From: UBA5359 sp002410925 [NCBI: bacterium UBP13_UBA5359]
Lineage (GTDB): Bacteria > UBP13 > UBA5359
Assembly (NCBI GenBank): GCA_002410925.1
Contig: DHPR01000012.1
Location: 250,381-314,380 of the forward strand
Direction: 5' to 3'
DNA length: 64,000 nucleotides
The notes below the pieces were generated by a model. It made no database searches and had not been told where the DNA came from. It worked only from the letters and a program-made list of their open reading frames with translations. Of the stretch, positions 8,901-17,041 are shown piece by piece (within the stretch, counting starts at the first letter, position 1; each line of letters starts with the position of its first letter). The translations under genes were made by a program, and so were the position numbers.

Positions 8901-9632
8901 TTCCGGGGATATGTCATTATATAGCGTCCTTATCTCGCTATTAGAGAGAACTCTTTTATAAACTGCGTATTCATCGATCGCTGTGTCAGCTTTACCACTC
9001 ACATGGTCCCACGGTGTCATTGGGCCAATTGAGAAGAACTCGCCTTGCTTGGTATTAAAAATGGTTGCCGGCACATTGCTTTCTCTGCCTGCTTCTTCTC
9101 CATCGAAGAAGAGAGCGATTTCCCCTTTTTCCTTACTCCAGGTAACCGCCAGGTGATGCCATTCGCCAGATTTCCATGTTGGACGAAAGCTTACACGCTT
9201 GCTCACCACTTGCTTGGCCTCTTTATCCCAGCCCCTGTAATACCAGTAAAGATCCCTGCCTTGTCCCTGGAAAAAGAAATATAGAATTCCCTTCCCTTGG
9301 GTAAAGATATGGTTATAGCCGTCACCGCTTTCCCAACCTACCGCTCTCACCCACAAACCAACCGTGCCCTCGTCATTATAGACATTGTTCTCCGTCTCAT
9401 AGTAGAGGAAAGCATCGGGATAATTGATCAGCACTCCCTTTCCCCTGATACCTTCGACAAGCGTGAAGACCTTATCGCCTTTAATGGTAGGAGCTCTGCT
9501 CCCTTGAGCCATATCAGCCTTAAGATCGTTATCGAAGGAAGCATAGAAAAGCAAATCCTTTTTAACGTCTGTGAATCCCGATGAAACGAGCAACATGACT
9601 ATCATTACCGTCATTACACCTGTTCTTTTCAT
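5955..9632 (-). CDS. Large secreted LamG + calcium-repeat + GH42-like beta-galactosidase-type protein
   Basis: The 1225-residue protein starts with a signal peptide (MKRTGVMTVMIVMLLVSSGF). Domains in order: a LamG/concanavalin jelly roll (about 25-240, with GEWHHLAVTW and IDEYAVYKRVLS), thrombospondin-3-like Ca2+ repeats (DTDTDGDGLNDIVE and DTDEDGLGDSVD, about 255-300), a GH42-like TIM barrel (about 320-690) with plausible catalytic Glu residues in MGETLEWWWW and WFNESDM, a trimerisation-like Rossmann domain (about 710-850), and a C-terminal beta-rich module (about 1000-1225) after a Lys/Glu-rich linker. The ATG at 9632 has GGAGG eight bases ahead, better than the ATG five codons upstream. 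It is preceded by a pseudopilin gene. The substrate is unknown. Confidence 0.75.
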   Translation of the reverse strand: MKRTGVMTVMIVMLLVSSGFTDVKKDLLFYASFDNDLKADMAQGSRAPTIKGDKVFTLVEGIRGKGVLINYPDAFLYYETENNVYNDEGTVGLWVRAVGWESGDGYNHIFTQGKGILYFFFQGQGRDLYWYYRGWDKEAKQVVSKRVSFRPTWKSGEWHHLAVTWSKEKGEIALFFDGEEAGRESNVPATIFNTKQGEFFSIGPMTPWDHVSGKADTAIDEYAVYKRVLSNSEIRTLYNDISPEGKIRKLPAAYNPKADTDTDGDGLNDIVEMIKLSSPFASDTDEDGLGDSVDSKPLVHSGIDRTKLTEATIKRVNDTPAIFMGNRSYCPMAYADPEPGYKPILKKLGDCGLVLQLVQYPLPALDDLKASFRELDFRIEKVLSAIPDGKVIIRVSGMSDKGYSDFYKKHPGDICYFYEKDPVFKGHRPVYSFASEAWKNYISLALIRLVNHLRLASYGDKVAGIQLCMGETLEWWWWASPEINKRSIDHSDAMSQAFEGFLRKKYNDARNLKKAWNDPEADFNNIAIPLETSRYIYQDGDCFNPQKMQPVIDFLRCYNEVLTDKVLYFARVIKEASENSFLTGFEIEFGPHGYARNGKLNIKPIYTSPYVDFLSAPFEYKNREPGGHDVIRCAYSTMKLHNKIWFNESDMRTSLSNSGMKEEPGNLAESIEVLKRSFSQIYILGLNAYYLTFGHDWYDDSSILSAMERMQNISKAVFMTGSKSNAEIAVIYDEESLFYANTFKHTAGDLRFNALSRMGASYDLYELDDLLNGRIPRYKVYIFLQAQALTTSERELLKSKVFQGNPLVIWLGVPGLLNTDRQPAMNREYMKELTGFQFISLPSKSKLMATEACAKMFAIKAEESLYENTADPRYNTFFGVENPETCLAVSSDNLCGAAICNMPGYKSMYISSTLVSPSILRALAKYAGVHVYAEVDDVIYANDRFLTIHTSRPGTKTIIFPEDVDVYDLWSEKWVLNNKNSLVFNAGEKTTYMFYYGNKRKFSSIWEEAKKEFAAEKLKRVNKRNTLEGKEASEENPSPKRSDKAVMHLDNGFVKDFLVMGPFKPNLTRSQYKGFSQIEDFLLPSGGEAAVTPETIINTGIIKTDQNQYEWKSFHLLSNCHYGADINLPSSDQAVYYVMLYLELSQDMELSLKCYADDWGKISFNHEYGESKYPCQTETYTFKGNKGFNRILYKVYNSGGPTGFSIRILDANDKPLSARVRLASR

Positions 9633-9662
9633 TTTACTTTCCTCCATTCAGCAAAATGGCTT

Positions 9663-10397
9663 TTAATTTATTTTCCACAGGTTCTTCGGTGATATCGTGT
9701 GAGACCAAGGCATCCATTGAACATGCCCATCACAGAAAGCCCAGTTGTTTCCACCGGAATGATAACCCGCTTTGCCGGCATCGTTACTCAGGGTGCCGTT
9801 TTGAACCGTGTACTCGTATGAATAGCCCGCATTATAACATTTTCCACTCTGCGCTCCCACGCCGACACAATTATTGCTGTGATGATGTTCGATTAGTAAT
9901 ATAGTTGAAGTTGCATCGGCAATCTCCGCCATTGACCGGCCGCCTTTTTTACTGTCGACATTAGCGTCGTCACTGGATTTATCTATTACGGCTATGTTAA
10001 CAGCATAGCTATTACGAGCATAATTGCTGGGATATACCCAGTCTGCCATAATCTTACTGTCTGACGGACATAAAAAAACCGAATTATCTTTCCACCCACT
10101 CAGCTTAAAGCCAACATAGGGAGCGATCAGCATTTGCCAGGTCGGCCTCTCATTATTGTTCAGATAAAGCCACCAAGGAAATTTTTCATCGTAATCTTGT
10201 ACATACATTAACAGCCCTGCACTCAACTGTTTCATATTATTCGCACAGGTAGTTTGCCTGGCTTTTTCCCTGGCTTTTCCAAAAACGGGAAATAGAATGG
10301 ATGCTAATAATGATATTATGGCAATCACCACTAATAATTCAATAAGCGTAAATCCTTCCTTCTTGCACACACCGGTTTTAGCTTTACAGATCATCAT
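9663..10397 (-). CDS. Type II secretion-style pseudopilin, H-X9-DG (DUF1559) family
   Basis: The product has a short basic leader then [19 protein letters not shown], a class III prepilin signal cleaved after Gly with Phe+1 and Glu+5. It is followed by FPVFGKAREKARQ and a long globular domain ending in HSGGNNWAFCDG, a perfect H-X9-DG motif. Proteins of this family are thought to be pilin-like surface or secretion-system components; the precise role is unknown. Start chosen at 10397, with GGAGG eight bases upstream. Cys-containing segments (TTCANN, FLCPSD, AFCDG) may form disulfides. It lies between a LacI-type regulator and the giant LamG protein, and its upstream region carries operator-like repeats. 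Confidence 0.85.
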   Translation of the reverse strand: MMICKAKTGVCKKEGFTLIELLVVIAIISLLASILFPVFGKAREKARQTTCANNMKQLSAGLLMYVQDYDEKFPWWLYLNNNERPTWQMLIAPYVGFKLSGWKDNSVFLCPSDSKIMADWVYPSNYARNSYAVNIAVIDKSSDDANVDSKKGGRSMAEIADATSTILLIEHHHSNNCVGVGAQSGKCYNAGYSYEYTVQNGTLSNDAGKAGYHSGGNNWAFCDGHVQWMPWSHTISPKNLWKIN

Positions 10398-10425
10398 TAC
10401 TAACGCCTCCCTGCTCTGCATTTAT

Positions 10426-10473
10426 TAATCAGATATTAAACAAATATCGGATATTCGCTAATAGATATTAAAA
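10426..10473. promoter_or_regulatory. Operator-like repeats upstream of the pseudopilin gene
   Basis: TAATCAGATATTAAA (10426-10440) and TAATAGATATTAAA (10459-10472) are near-identical direct repeats 33 bases apart, which is three helical turns. Between them lies AATATCGGATATT (10443-10455), a palindrome with one central base. The arrangement suits cooperative binding of a dimeric repressor such as the LacI-type product encoded just upstream. No promoter with a good -35 could be assigned. Confidence 0.45.
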
Positions 10474-10518
10474 CGGACACTGCTATACGCTGCTCTATCC
10501 CTTTCAAAATAAGATCTT

Positions 10519-11544
10519 CTACCGCTGGGAACTCTCTCTGATCACCAGCGATATAGGCACTTCGACCTGGACAGTTTCATTAATGGAGCCCTCTATAATC
10601 TTCCGAATCATTTTAATAGCTGTTTTAGCTATTAAAGCATTATTTAAATCTATACTGGATAATTGTGGATAAGTACATCCGCAAATTTCAATATTATCAC
10701 AGCCTATCACGGCCACATCATCAGGAACCTTGATTCCATTCCTCGATAATTCCGCAAGTAAAATAGCAGCCTGGCTGTCATTATAGGCCAGAACGCCTTC
10801 GGGAATACTACCTGATCGAATAAATTTCCGAGCAAGCTCTACTTTCTGCTCAATATTAGGAAGTGGAGATTTACTGAAAAACACCTGCGGTTCCGCCTGA
10901 TTGCATGCCCTCAGATAATCGGTAAAACCTTTTACAGCAGGCAATTCATTATAGCCGCCCAGAAAACCGAAGCTTCGACACCCTATATCCACCAGATGGC
11001 GAGCTGCTAATCTGCCTACCTTTATGCTGTTATGAGAAATCGAATGCAATTCACTATGCAGCCTTCCTCCGTAATGTAACAATTTAAGGTTATAAGGCGG
11101 ATTGGAGTATTTGCGATATCTTTCTATGCTGCCGTCAATAGAGGCGAGAGTGATAGCAGCATCTACCCGGCCATCCCGCATAAGATCGAGATAATACTCT
11201 TCCATCGCGGGATCACCGTTTGTGATGTACGGCGTGATTTCCAGGTTATTACTACGAGCTTCCCGTATCAGATCTCTAACTAACGGCAGGATAAAGGGGG
11301 CCAATATATGTACAACTAAACCGATACTATCACTTTTACCAAAGAAAAGATCCTTTGCCTTCTTCTGTGGAACATAACCTAATTCTTCCGCCACTTGCAT
11401 TATTTTCAGTTGTGTAGCCGGGCGAATACCTACATCGTCTGCTTTACCGGAGAGAACCATCGATACTGTTGATGCGGCAAAGCCGCTTGCTTTGGCGACT
11501 TTATGCAAGGTGGGCCTGTTTATCTGAACCGTTTTAGATTTCAT
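10519..11544 (-). CDS. LacI-family transcriptional regulator
   Basis: The 341-residue protein has an N-terminal LacI helix-turn-helix (LHKVAKASGFAASTVSMVLSG, about 12-35) with the hinge-region TQLKIMQVAEELGYVPQ, followed by a periplasmic-binding-protein-like ligand domain (about 70-341; the motifs SIGLVV, AARHLVDIGCRSFGFLGG and VIGCDNIE are typical). It is likely to sense a sugar and control the adjacent pseudopilin and LamG/GH42 genes. A near-consensus promoter places the transcription start at or next to the A of the ATG, and no Shine-Dalgarno sequence is present, suggesting a leaderless mRNA. Confidence 0.88.
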   Translation of the reverse strand: MKSKTVQINRPTLHKVAKASGFAASTVSMVLSGKADDVGIRPATQLKIMQVAEELGYVPQKKAKDLFFGKSDSIGLVVHILAPFILPLVRDLIREARSNNLEITPYITNGDPAMEEYYLDLMRDGRVDAAITLASIDGSIERYRKYSNPPYNLKLLHYGGRLHSELHSISHNSIKVGRLAARHLVDIGCRSFGFLGGYNELPAVKGFTDYLRACNQAEPQVFFSKSPLPNIEQKVELARKFIRSGSIPEGVLAYNDSQAAILLAELSRNGIKVPDDVAVIGCDNIEICGCTYPQLSSIDLNNALIAKTAIKMIRKIIEGSINETVQVEVPISLVIRESSQR

Positions 11545-11550
11545 GTTTGC

Positions 11551-11579
11551 ATTGTATCATTACAACCAAGCGCTGTCAA
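11551..11579 (-). promoter_or_regulatory. Near-consensus promoter of the LacI-family gene
   Basis: On the minus strand TTGACA (11574-11579) and TACAAT (11551-11556) are separated by exactly 17 bases. Six bases follow before the start codon of the LacI-type gene, so the transcript should begin at the ATG. AGCG/CGCT half-sites flank the -35 box and could be an autoregulatory operator. Confidence 0.8.
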
Positions 11580-11729
11580 CGCTGTGAATTGCCTTGCAAA
11601 AAGCCTACTTGAAATGACCCTTGAAATAGATTTTTAATGATACTTTCTACGCTATGCTCTGGGGAGATTTAAGAGGATATACCTAAAATCATCTCTTGGG
11701 GTTATTATCTTAGCAATTAATGACTGTCA

Positions 11730-12485
11730 TTATGCATTCAGTCCTATTTCAGAAGCGGCTTCGAGAATCCGTTCTATCGCCTGGTCCTCCTGTAAAGAGC
11801 CCTTGCTGCCGGCCGCTTTAGAAAACGACAAGCCTATCGCCGCTACGAAACTGTTCTTATTATTAAAGATTGGAGCAGACACTGAAAAAACAGCACTCTT
11901 TTCAACATGAAGGCTGGCATAACCCCGGCGCCTGATGGAACCGATAGCCTGCTCCAGTTGCGCTTCATCTTTCCACAAGGGTAATCCGAATTCCCATAAC
12001 GGATAACGCCTCATGTAAGCCGCTCTGGCATGATCTGACCAGAATGCGAGAAATATCAGGCTGATAGATGTCCTGAACGGAGCCACAACACGGTTGTTAT
12101 GCTGAATGTTTCCCGGACGGTCAGGGCTCAACCGTAACGCAGCGATGATTTCACCGCCTATATCTTCAGCCAGCGTTATAGTAGCTTCCGGCATATCTTG
12201 TGAAAGCTGCTGCATCTTTTCCGAGGCAATCTTAAGCAGCGTACGTTTATATTGCATATTTATCAATTCCTGCAAAGAGAAACCAAGCCTGTATTTTACA
12301 GGCCCGGTTGATTTAGACAGATACCCCTTTGCCAGCAGTGTTCTGGCCAGATTATGAGCAGTAGAAGCCTGTAGGCCCAATTGATCGGATAATTGCTGTA
12401 ACGTCAGGCCGTCCTCAGAACGAGCAACCACTTCCAAAATATCCAAACTTCTTACTACCGATTGTATAAGATCGCTGTTAGCCAC
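11730..12485 (-). CDS. IclR-family transcriptional regulator
   Basis: The 251-residue protein starts IQSVVRSLDILEVVA, followed by a winged helix (LTLQQLSDQLGLQASTAHNLARTLLAKGYL, about 26-55) and the GAF-like effector domain of IclR proteins (VEKSAVFSVSAPIFNN and AAIGLSFSKA near the C-terminus). IclR proteins typically control catabolism of sugar acids and aromatic compounds. The GTG start has AAGGTG six bases upstream. It stands alone: the pseudogene region lies upstream and the LacI gene downstream after 185 bases with no recognisable feature apart from the LacI promoter. Confidence 0.88.
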   Translation of the reverse strand: MANSDLIQSVVRSLDILEVVARSEDGLTLQQLSDQLGLQASTAHNLARTLLAKGYLSKSTGPVKYRLGFSLQELINMQYKRTLLKIASEKMQQLSQDMPEATITLAEDIGGEIIAALRLSPDRPGNIQHNNRVVAPFRTSISLIFLAFWSDHARAAYMRRYPLWEFGLPLWKDEAQLEQAIGSIRRRGYASLHVEKSAVFSVSAPIFNNKNSFVAAIGLSFSKAAGSKGSLQEDQAIERILEAASEIGLNA

Positions 12486-12501
12486 ACTTAATCACCTTAT
12501 A

Positions 12502-12527
12502 TATACTTATTATATACTAACTATACT
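12502..12527. promoter_or_regulatory. Three phased TATACT repeats upstream of the IclR gene
   Basis: TATACT occurs at 12502-12507, 12513-12518 and 12522-12527 in a strongly AT-rich stretch within 45 bases of the IclR start. Spacing of 11 and 9 bases puts them on about the same face of the helix. They could be an autoregulatory operator, promoter elements (AGTATA on the minus strand is not -10-like), or simply low complexity. Confidence 0.35.
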
Positions 12528-12537
12528 ATTATATTAT

Positions 12538-12570
12538 CTATAGCAAGTCCAGTGCCCTCCATTCGAAGGT
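12538..12570 (-). pseudogene. 3-prime end remnant of an alpha/beta-hydrolase gene
   Basis: The minus strand reads FEW-R-ALDLL-stop, matching the last residues (FEGGH...VALDLL-stop) of the secreted hydrolase encoded at 20407-21399 with the middle nine residues deleted. The DNA at 12533-12556 is identical to 20402-20425 in 23 of 24 positions, including bases past the stop codon. A duplicated or transferred copy of the gene has apparently been lost except for this tail. Confidence 0.45.
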
Positions 12571-12586
12571 AGATACGGCAACGCAA

Positions 12587-13051
12587 TCAGAGAAATGAAG
12601 CTGGCTCACCAGCAGCCTCTGTTTCTACCTCAAGGATACAAAATTCTATTTTCACCCACTCTATTCGCACCAGATGCCCCGGCGCTGTTGCTTCATAGCC
12701 ATACATCTGCTCGCGTCTCAATTCCTTCACCATTTTCATCTTTTCCTGATGAATCGCTCTTATCCGCTGCATCCGCTCCTGATACCACCGAAAATTCTCC
12801 AGCAATGGCTCCAGCCACTCTACATAGCCAAGTTTTACTCATCGCCATACCGGCTTTCCCTCTACCGTTCGTATCAACGCAGGATACTTGTGCTCTTTGC
12901 TCTTGCCCTGCCTATGCCAAATCATTTTGCCTCCTACCATCTTAGGCAGTTTCATCATTCCTTCCAGCAGAGCTTCCTCTTCTTCTCTTAACCAATGCAA
13001 ACGCTACTTGATCCGTGCATATTCCGACTTTTTCGCTTGTTCCTTAGCCTT
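12587..13051 (-). pseudogene. Decayed gene of unknown family with two in-frame stops
   Basis: The 776 bases between the IclR gene and the GH20-like gene contain no intact gene. One minus-strand frame stays open from about 13051 to 12587 except for TAG and TGA codons, and reads as a charged, coherent protein (for example LPKMVGGKMIWHRQGKSKEH, then VKLGYVEWLEPLLENFRWYQ and MQRIRAIHQEKMKMVKELRR). The low stop density and helical charged character suggest a degraded coding sequence, perhaps from a mobile element, but I recognise no family. The final 72-residue piece has an internal ATG and no good ribosome binding site. Confidence 0.35.
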
Positions 13052-13261
13052 TTATGCTTGGTGAATAGCCAAATAACTATCATTATGCCAATACCTTTTC
13101 CCTATAAACTTTTACCCCCTCTTGACAGAGGGAGCAAAATGCCCAAACCCTTTTATTTGCAGCTTCTCTCTTCCCCTTCGCTTCTATTTCCTGTTTCAGA
13201 GAGTTCGCGCTGCCCGGGCAAGGATGCCATACCGATATGTGCTGCCCGTCTTAAACGGTCC

Positions 13262-16096
13262 CTACTCCTTTTCCCGAAGCTTTACACCGGTAAACCACTC
13301 CAGAACACCACGAGCAAGGAGGGCGTTGAAACCGGTGAGCGGAGCTTCCTTATCTCCGCTGTCTATATTTATATTGCCGTCGAAGAGCACTTTGCCGCTG
13401 CCGGCCAGGCCTAGCACAACTACCGAATTGCCATCTTTATCGGCAACCACCGTTACCCCTTGCGGTCCCGGAGAAAGAAGGAGGTGATCATAGTACATAT
13501 GCTCCATACCTTTGCCGGCCGGCAAGCCGCCGACTGCAGAATGTGCGGCCCGTATCACCAACTCTCTATCATCCTTGCGACCGAGGGCATCGACGCATAT
13601 TTCAGGGAACGGAGTTGTTCTCCCGAATGGTGACCTCTCGAAACCACAAAGGTCATGCTGCAGTACTAACCCTCGGCCGCCTTCGATTACGTAACGGCGC
13701 AGATTCTTAAGGTAATCATCCCTGGAAATAGATTTGCTCTGAAAGACAAAGACGCAGTCGTACTTGTCGAGCGCCGACAGGGAGAGAGAATCGATAATTT
13801 CAGCCTTTACATTGGCAAAACCGTCCAGATACTCTTTGGTGCCCACGGCCCCCAGTCCATTATAGAGGCCTACCCTAATCGTCTCCTTTACAACTCTGGG
13901 CTTGAGGCTTACCTTTAATGACAGTCTTCTCTCCCGCAGCATCTTCCTGATCTCTTCAGGAGAGATCCTGATATCCCCCTTTTTGCCGATCGGGCTGCCG
14001 GCAACGATATCAGGTTCGTTTGCAGAAGCTTTGAGCACTTTTTCGGCATGCCCCCAATCACGCTCAAACTCTGCCGCCGCTTCGTCGATCAGATCTGCGG
14101 CTTCCTTTGCTTTGCCCTTATCCGCCAGAGCCCCGGCCGCATAAACTGCGTAACGGGCTTCAGCGATCATATGCCACAAAGGCATGCGCTTATAGTAGTA
14201 TATGAATGTCTTTCGTCTGTACTTATCCAGCGTGCCTATATACGGATAGGCTGCGTCCAATGCCGCCATGGCGGTTGAAGTGGCTTTGACCTGCGCAGCC
14301 ATACGCTCGGGTCCGTCAATGAGGTCGGGGTATTTCTGAAAGGCTATATCCTTGGGGGCCGTATTATCCGGGTCAACATCGGCCAGCGGAGTGCGCCTGT
14401 ATTTGTTGGCCAGAAACATGCCTCTACCCGGATCGGTAATATAGAGATTCAGCACTCCCGACGAGAAGACAGGGACTATTCTGCTGCCGACCTCCTGCCC
14501 GAAGAATGCCTTGCAGGCCCGTGGCAGCCATTCCTCCATAATCACCCGCGGTTCCCTGTGATCACGCTCGGCATCATAGTACCATCCTTTGAAGGTTTCG
14601 CTGCCGGGAGCGGATGTATTCCAGGTATATTCAGCCGAACAGATGGCGCTCATCCATGCTTCGTAAAGGTCATATCCGCCTTCGAGGAGAAATATATCAC
14701 CGGTATTGCCATCGAAATTACTGCCGTTAAGCCTGTGCCAGGTACCGAAATATCCAAGGGGCACAAAACTGTGAGCATAGACGGTCATGGCACGACCGGA
14801 GAAGTAATGGCGATATTCCCGCGCTTCTCCCGGCAAGGCCATCCAGGTCATGGGCATTAAACCGCTGTCCGCCCCCTTATGGACGTTGTGCCAGTAATCC
14901 AAAGAATTCTTTCTCCAAATGCTTTCGCTGATTCCTGTAAACCGGCTGAAATCCGTATAACGGGCATTATATGGATAGATACATGAAGTGATCGTTACTT
15001 CGGAAGCCTTGGCAGCGAAGATCTCGGACCAGAGATTGAACTGATGCACACTGCCTTTCCAGCGATCGTTGCCGAAGCTCTGCCGGCAGAGCCTGCAGCG
15101 TGTGCTCCAGCTCTCCGGATCTGCGGCCCCTCCTCCATCAACGGGATGCAGAAACATCATCTTGAAATGGCATTCGCGGAAGAAATCAGCCGTCCTGCCT
15201 ATCTTTTCTCTGGCCAGGTCGTCACGGGACCAGCAGTAGTAACAGCCGCCGTCCCCACTCTTGTAGACGCAATCCCAGTCTTTGAATTCCGGCCTCTCCT
15301 TGTCCAGGACACCCCAGCCCAGGTAGGTACTCTCCCACTTGGCCGGGTATATGCCCCTTTCGATGGCATAATCATTTATTCTTCTGATAAACGCTCTCTC
15401 CCCGGGAGGGATCTTTCTGACATCTCCTCCCCAGGCATCAAAGAGGACATTCATCTTAAAACGAAGGGTCCAGTCAATGGCAGCTTTGTAGGCCGCCTCC
15501 CTGGCGAACGAGGTCTCTCCCTGCGCCCAATTTCCCAGCCTCCTTACAAGCGGAGCATTGGAGCGGTAACGATAGTCAGGTTTATCATAGACCCTGGCTG
15601 CCTGCAGAACTACATCCTTCCCGTTTTGCTGAAGCATCTGCCTTAGCGTCATGGCGCCGTAGAGGGTGCCGATATTATCGCTGCCGATGATGGCCAGACG
15701 CTTTCCAGCAATATCGGTATCCATAACATAACCCTGGGGGCCGGGGTCTTTTTCCGTAACCTTCAGAGAAATGCTCTTTATCAAAGCGTTAACACGACTG
15801 TTTTGCACAGGAAGAATGTAAATGCCGGGTTTGCTTGTATTTTCAGCCCTTTCAATTGGAAGTTCCTTTCCACTCAATTCGTGTATGCGCTTGTTAATCT
15901 CTTCAGCGGCAAGACGGCATTGGGGATTGCCCATATCGGTGAATATGCGGCAATCTGCCGTATCAAAGACGACTCCAAGGCTCTTGTACAGCTTGGGCAT
16001 GGGTACTAAGTTCGGTGTTCCGGCGTCAGCCCCGGATCCGAAGAAGATAATAGCCATCAACAAAACGGCCATCATATGAAAATAACAGGTTTTCAT
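13262..16096 (-). CDS. Secreted GH20/DUF4838-like glycosidase with C-terminal ThuA/GATase-like domain
   Basis: The 944-residue protein has a signal peptide (hydrophobic MAVLLMAIIFFG, cleavage near GADAG). Residues about 30-165 form the GH20b/alpha-glucuronidase N-terminal alpha-beta domain (AAEEINKRIHELSGKELPIE, IGSDNIGTLYGAMTLRQML). A TIM-barrel-like region follows (about 170-500), rich in aromatics and with paired cysteines (GCYYCWSRDD, CRLC), then a helical region. The C-terminal 220 residues (from IRVGLYNGLG) are a glutamine-amidotransferase-like or ThuA-like domain. The GH20 Asp-Glu pair is not evident, so N-acetylglucosaminidase activity is not assured. AAGGAGG precedes the ATG by 11 bases. 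The last gene of the GntR-pseudopilin module. Confidence 0.65.
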   Translation of the reverse strand: MKTCYFHMMAVLLMAIIFFGSGADAGTPNLVPMPKLYKSLGVVFDTADCRIFTDMGNPQCRLAAEEINKRIHELSGKELPIERAENTSKPGIYILPVQNSRVNALIKSISLKVTEKDPGPQGYVMDTDIAGKRLAIIGSDNIGTLYGAMTLRQMLQQNGKDVVLQAARVYDKPDYRYRSNAPLVRRLGNWAQGETSFAREAAYKAAIDWTLRFKMNVLFDAWGGDVRKIPPGERAFIRRINDYAIERGIYPAKWESTYLGWGVLDKERPEFKDWDCVYKSGDGGCYYCWSRDDLAREKIGRTADFFRECHFKMMFLHPVDGGGAADPESWSTRCRLCRQSFGNDRWKGSVHQFNLWSEIFAAKASEVTITSCIYPYNARYTDFSRFTGISESIWRKNSLDYWHNVHKGADSGLMPMTWMALPGEAREYRHYFSGRAMTVYAHSFVPLGYFGTWHRLNGSNFDGNTGDIFLLEGGYDLYEAWMSAICSAEYTWNTSAPGSETFKGWYYDAERDHREPRVIMEEWLPRACKAFFGQEVGSRIVPVFSSGVLNLYITDPGRGMFLANKYRRTPLADVDPDNTAPKDIAFQKYPDLIDGPERMAAQVKATSTAMAALDAAYPYIGTLDKYRRKTFIYYYKRMPLWHMIAEARYAVYAAGALADKGKAKEAADLIDEAAAEFERDWGHAEKVLKASANEPDIVAGSPIGKKGDIRISPEEIRKMLRERRLSLKVSLKPRVVKETIRVGLYNGLGAVGTKEYLDGFANVKAEIIDSLSLSALDKYDCVFVFQSKSISRDDYLKNLRRYVIEGGRGLVLQHDLCGFERSPFGRTTPFPEICVDALGRKDDRELVIRAAHSAVGGLPAGKGMEHMYYDHLLLSPGPQGVTVVADKDGNSVVVLGLAGSGKVLFDGNINIDSGDKEAPLTGFNALLARGVLEWFTGVKLREKE

Positions 16097-16160
16097 GATA
16101 ATCCCAACCTCCTTGCACCGTCACTGTCAAAAACGGCTCTCTCTAATTTACCGAGGCATA

Positions 16161-17015
16161 TCACTTGCCGGACGTCTGTTTTATCCATTCCGCCAGGTTC
16201 CAGAAGAAGGTCCTGTAGATATCCGTGGAGACCATGCCCGATATCACCGTCAGCTTGATCCCTATGGACAGACAGAAACCCTTTCCGAGCCTGTTCAAGG
16301 AGATTACAGGGCAAGTTCCTTCAAGGAGTTCGGCCTTGTCCATGAAGCTCTTTCCTTTGATCTGCATTACAGAGGCATCGGCTATCGCTTCAGCCCCGTG
16401 CAGATCATAGTAAACGGTGAATCTGGAGGCCTTGTCATCCTCTGGAAGATCAACATCGCTTAAGCTTCCGGGCAAATCCTTTGACAGCAGGGGAACGAAG
16501 GATGAAAAGCGTATGCCTTTGATAATGTTTATGTCCTGTGAGGCTATAACAATGCCGGCGACACGCTTCCAGTAATCCCTCATTTCCTGAAGATATTCCC
16601 TGGTTATCAGGCCCCTGTCCAGCAGGCCGTTACCCTTTATGTCAGGCATGTAAGCGCCGTTTACGCACCGGATAAGTATCCCTCCGCTGCACACATATTC
16701 CTCGACTGCCCGCATACCTTCACGGCTGAGAACACTCCTGTCCTCGGATATGATAACGGCTTTGTACCCCGATAGCAGATCGGCGGAGGCGATATCCTCC
16801 TCCCTGAGAACGCTTACATTGAGCGATTTATCTCTGGACAAGAGATAGTGCCATTTCTTCTGCGCACCGCCGGCAGCGATCTTTCCGGTGGAAGCATCCA
16901 CTCTTGGAGAAGGCATAAGGGCTATTTTTACAGGGTCGTCTGCTCTGGCTACCGATAATCCACAGATAAGAGAGAGCAGAAACAAAATAAAGGGGATATG
17001 GATTCTATTACACAT
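16161..17015 (-). CDS. Secreted GATase/ThuA-like or trimerisation-like domain protein
   Basis: The 284-residue product has a clear signal peptide (FILFLLSLICGLSVARA). The mature part resembles the Rossmann-like fold of glutamine-amidotransferase-like and beta-galactosidase-trimerisation domains: LLSGYKAVIISEDRSVLS, then VEEYVCSGGILIRC, and a C-terminal IYRTFFWNLAEWI. No catalytic Cys-His pair of true amidotransferases is obvious. It is similar in type to the C-terminal domain of the neighbouring GH20-like protein, and lies between it and an oxidoreductase, 64 and 26 bases away, so one transcript is likely. Role unknown; it may bind sugars outside the membrane. Confidence 0.55.
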   Translation of the reverse strand: MCNRIHIPFILFLLSLICGLSVARADDPVKIALMPSPRVDASTGKIAAGGAQKKWHYLLSRDKSLNVSVLREEDIASADLLSGYKAVIISEDRSVLSREGMRAVEEYVCSGGILIRCVNGAYMPDIKGNGLLDRGLITREYLQEMRDYWKRVAGIVIASQDINIIKGIRFSSFVPLLSKDLPGSLSDVDLPEDDKASRFTVYYDLHGAEAIADASVMQIKGKSFMDKAELLEGTCPVISLNRLGKGFCLSIGIKLTVISGMVSTDIYRTFFWNLAEWIKQTSGK

Positions 17016-17041
17016 ACATCTTTACCTCCATGTCGGCAGAG

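Noticed and set aside
12587-12805. 72-codon minus frame as an intact gene
   Set aside because: It is the last piece of a longer frame with two stops and has no ribosome binding site; reported as decayed.
15044-15646. 200-codon plus-strand frame
   Set aside because: Opposite strand of the GH20-like gene; no ribosome binding site or family motif.
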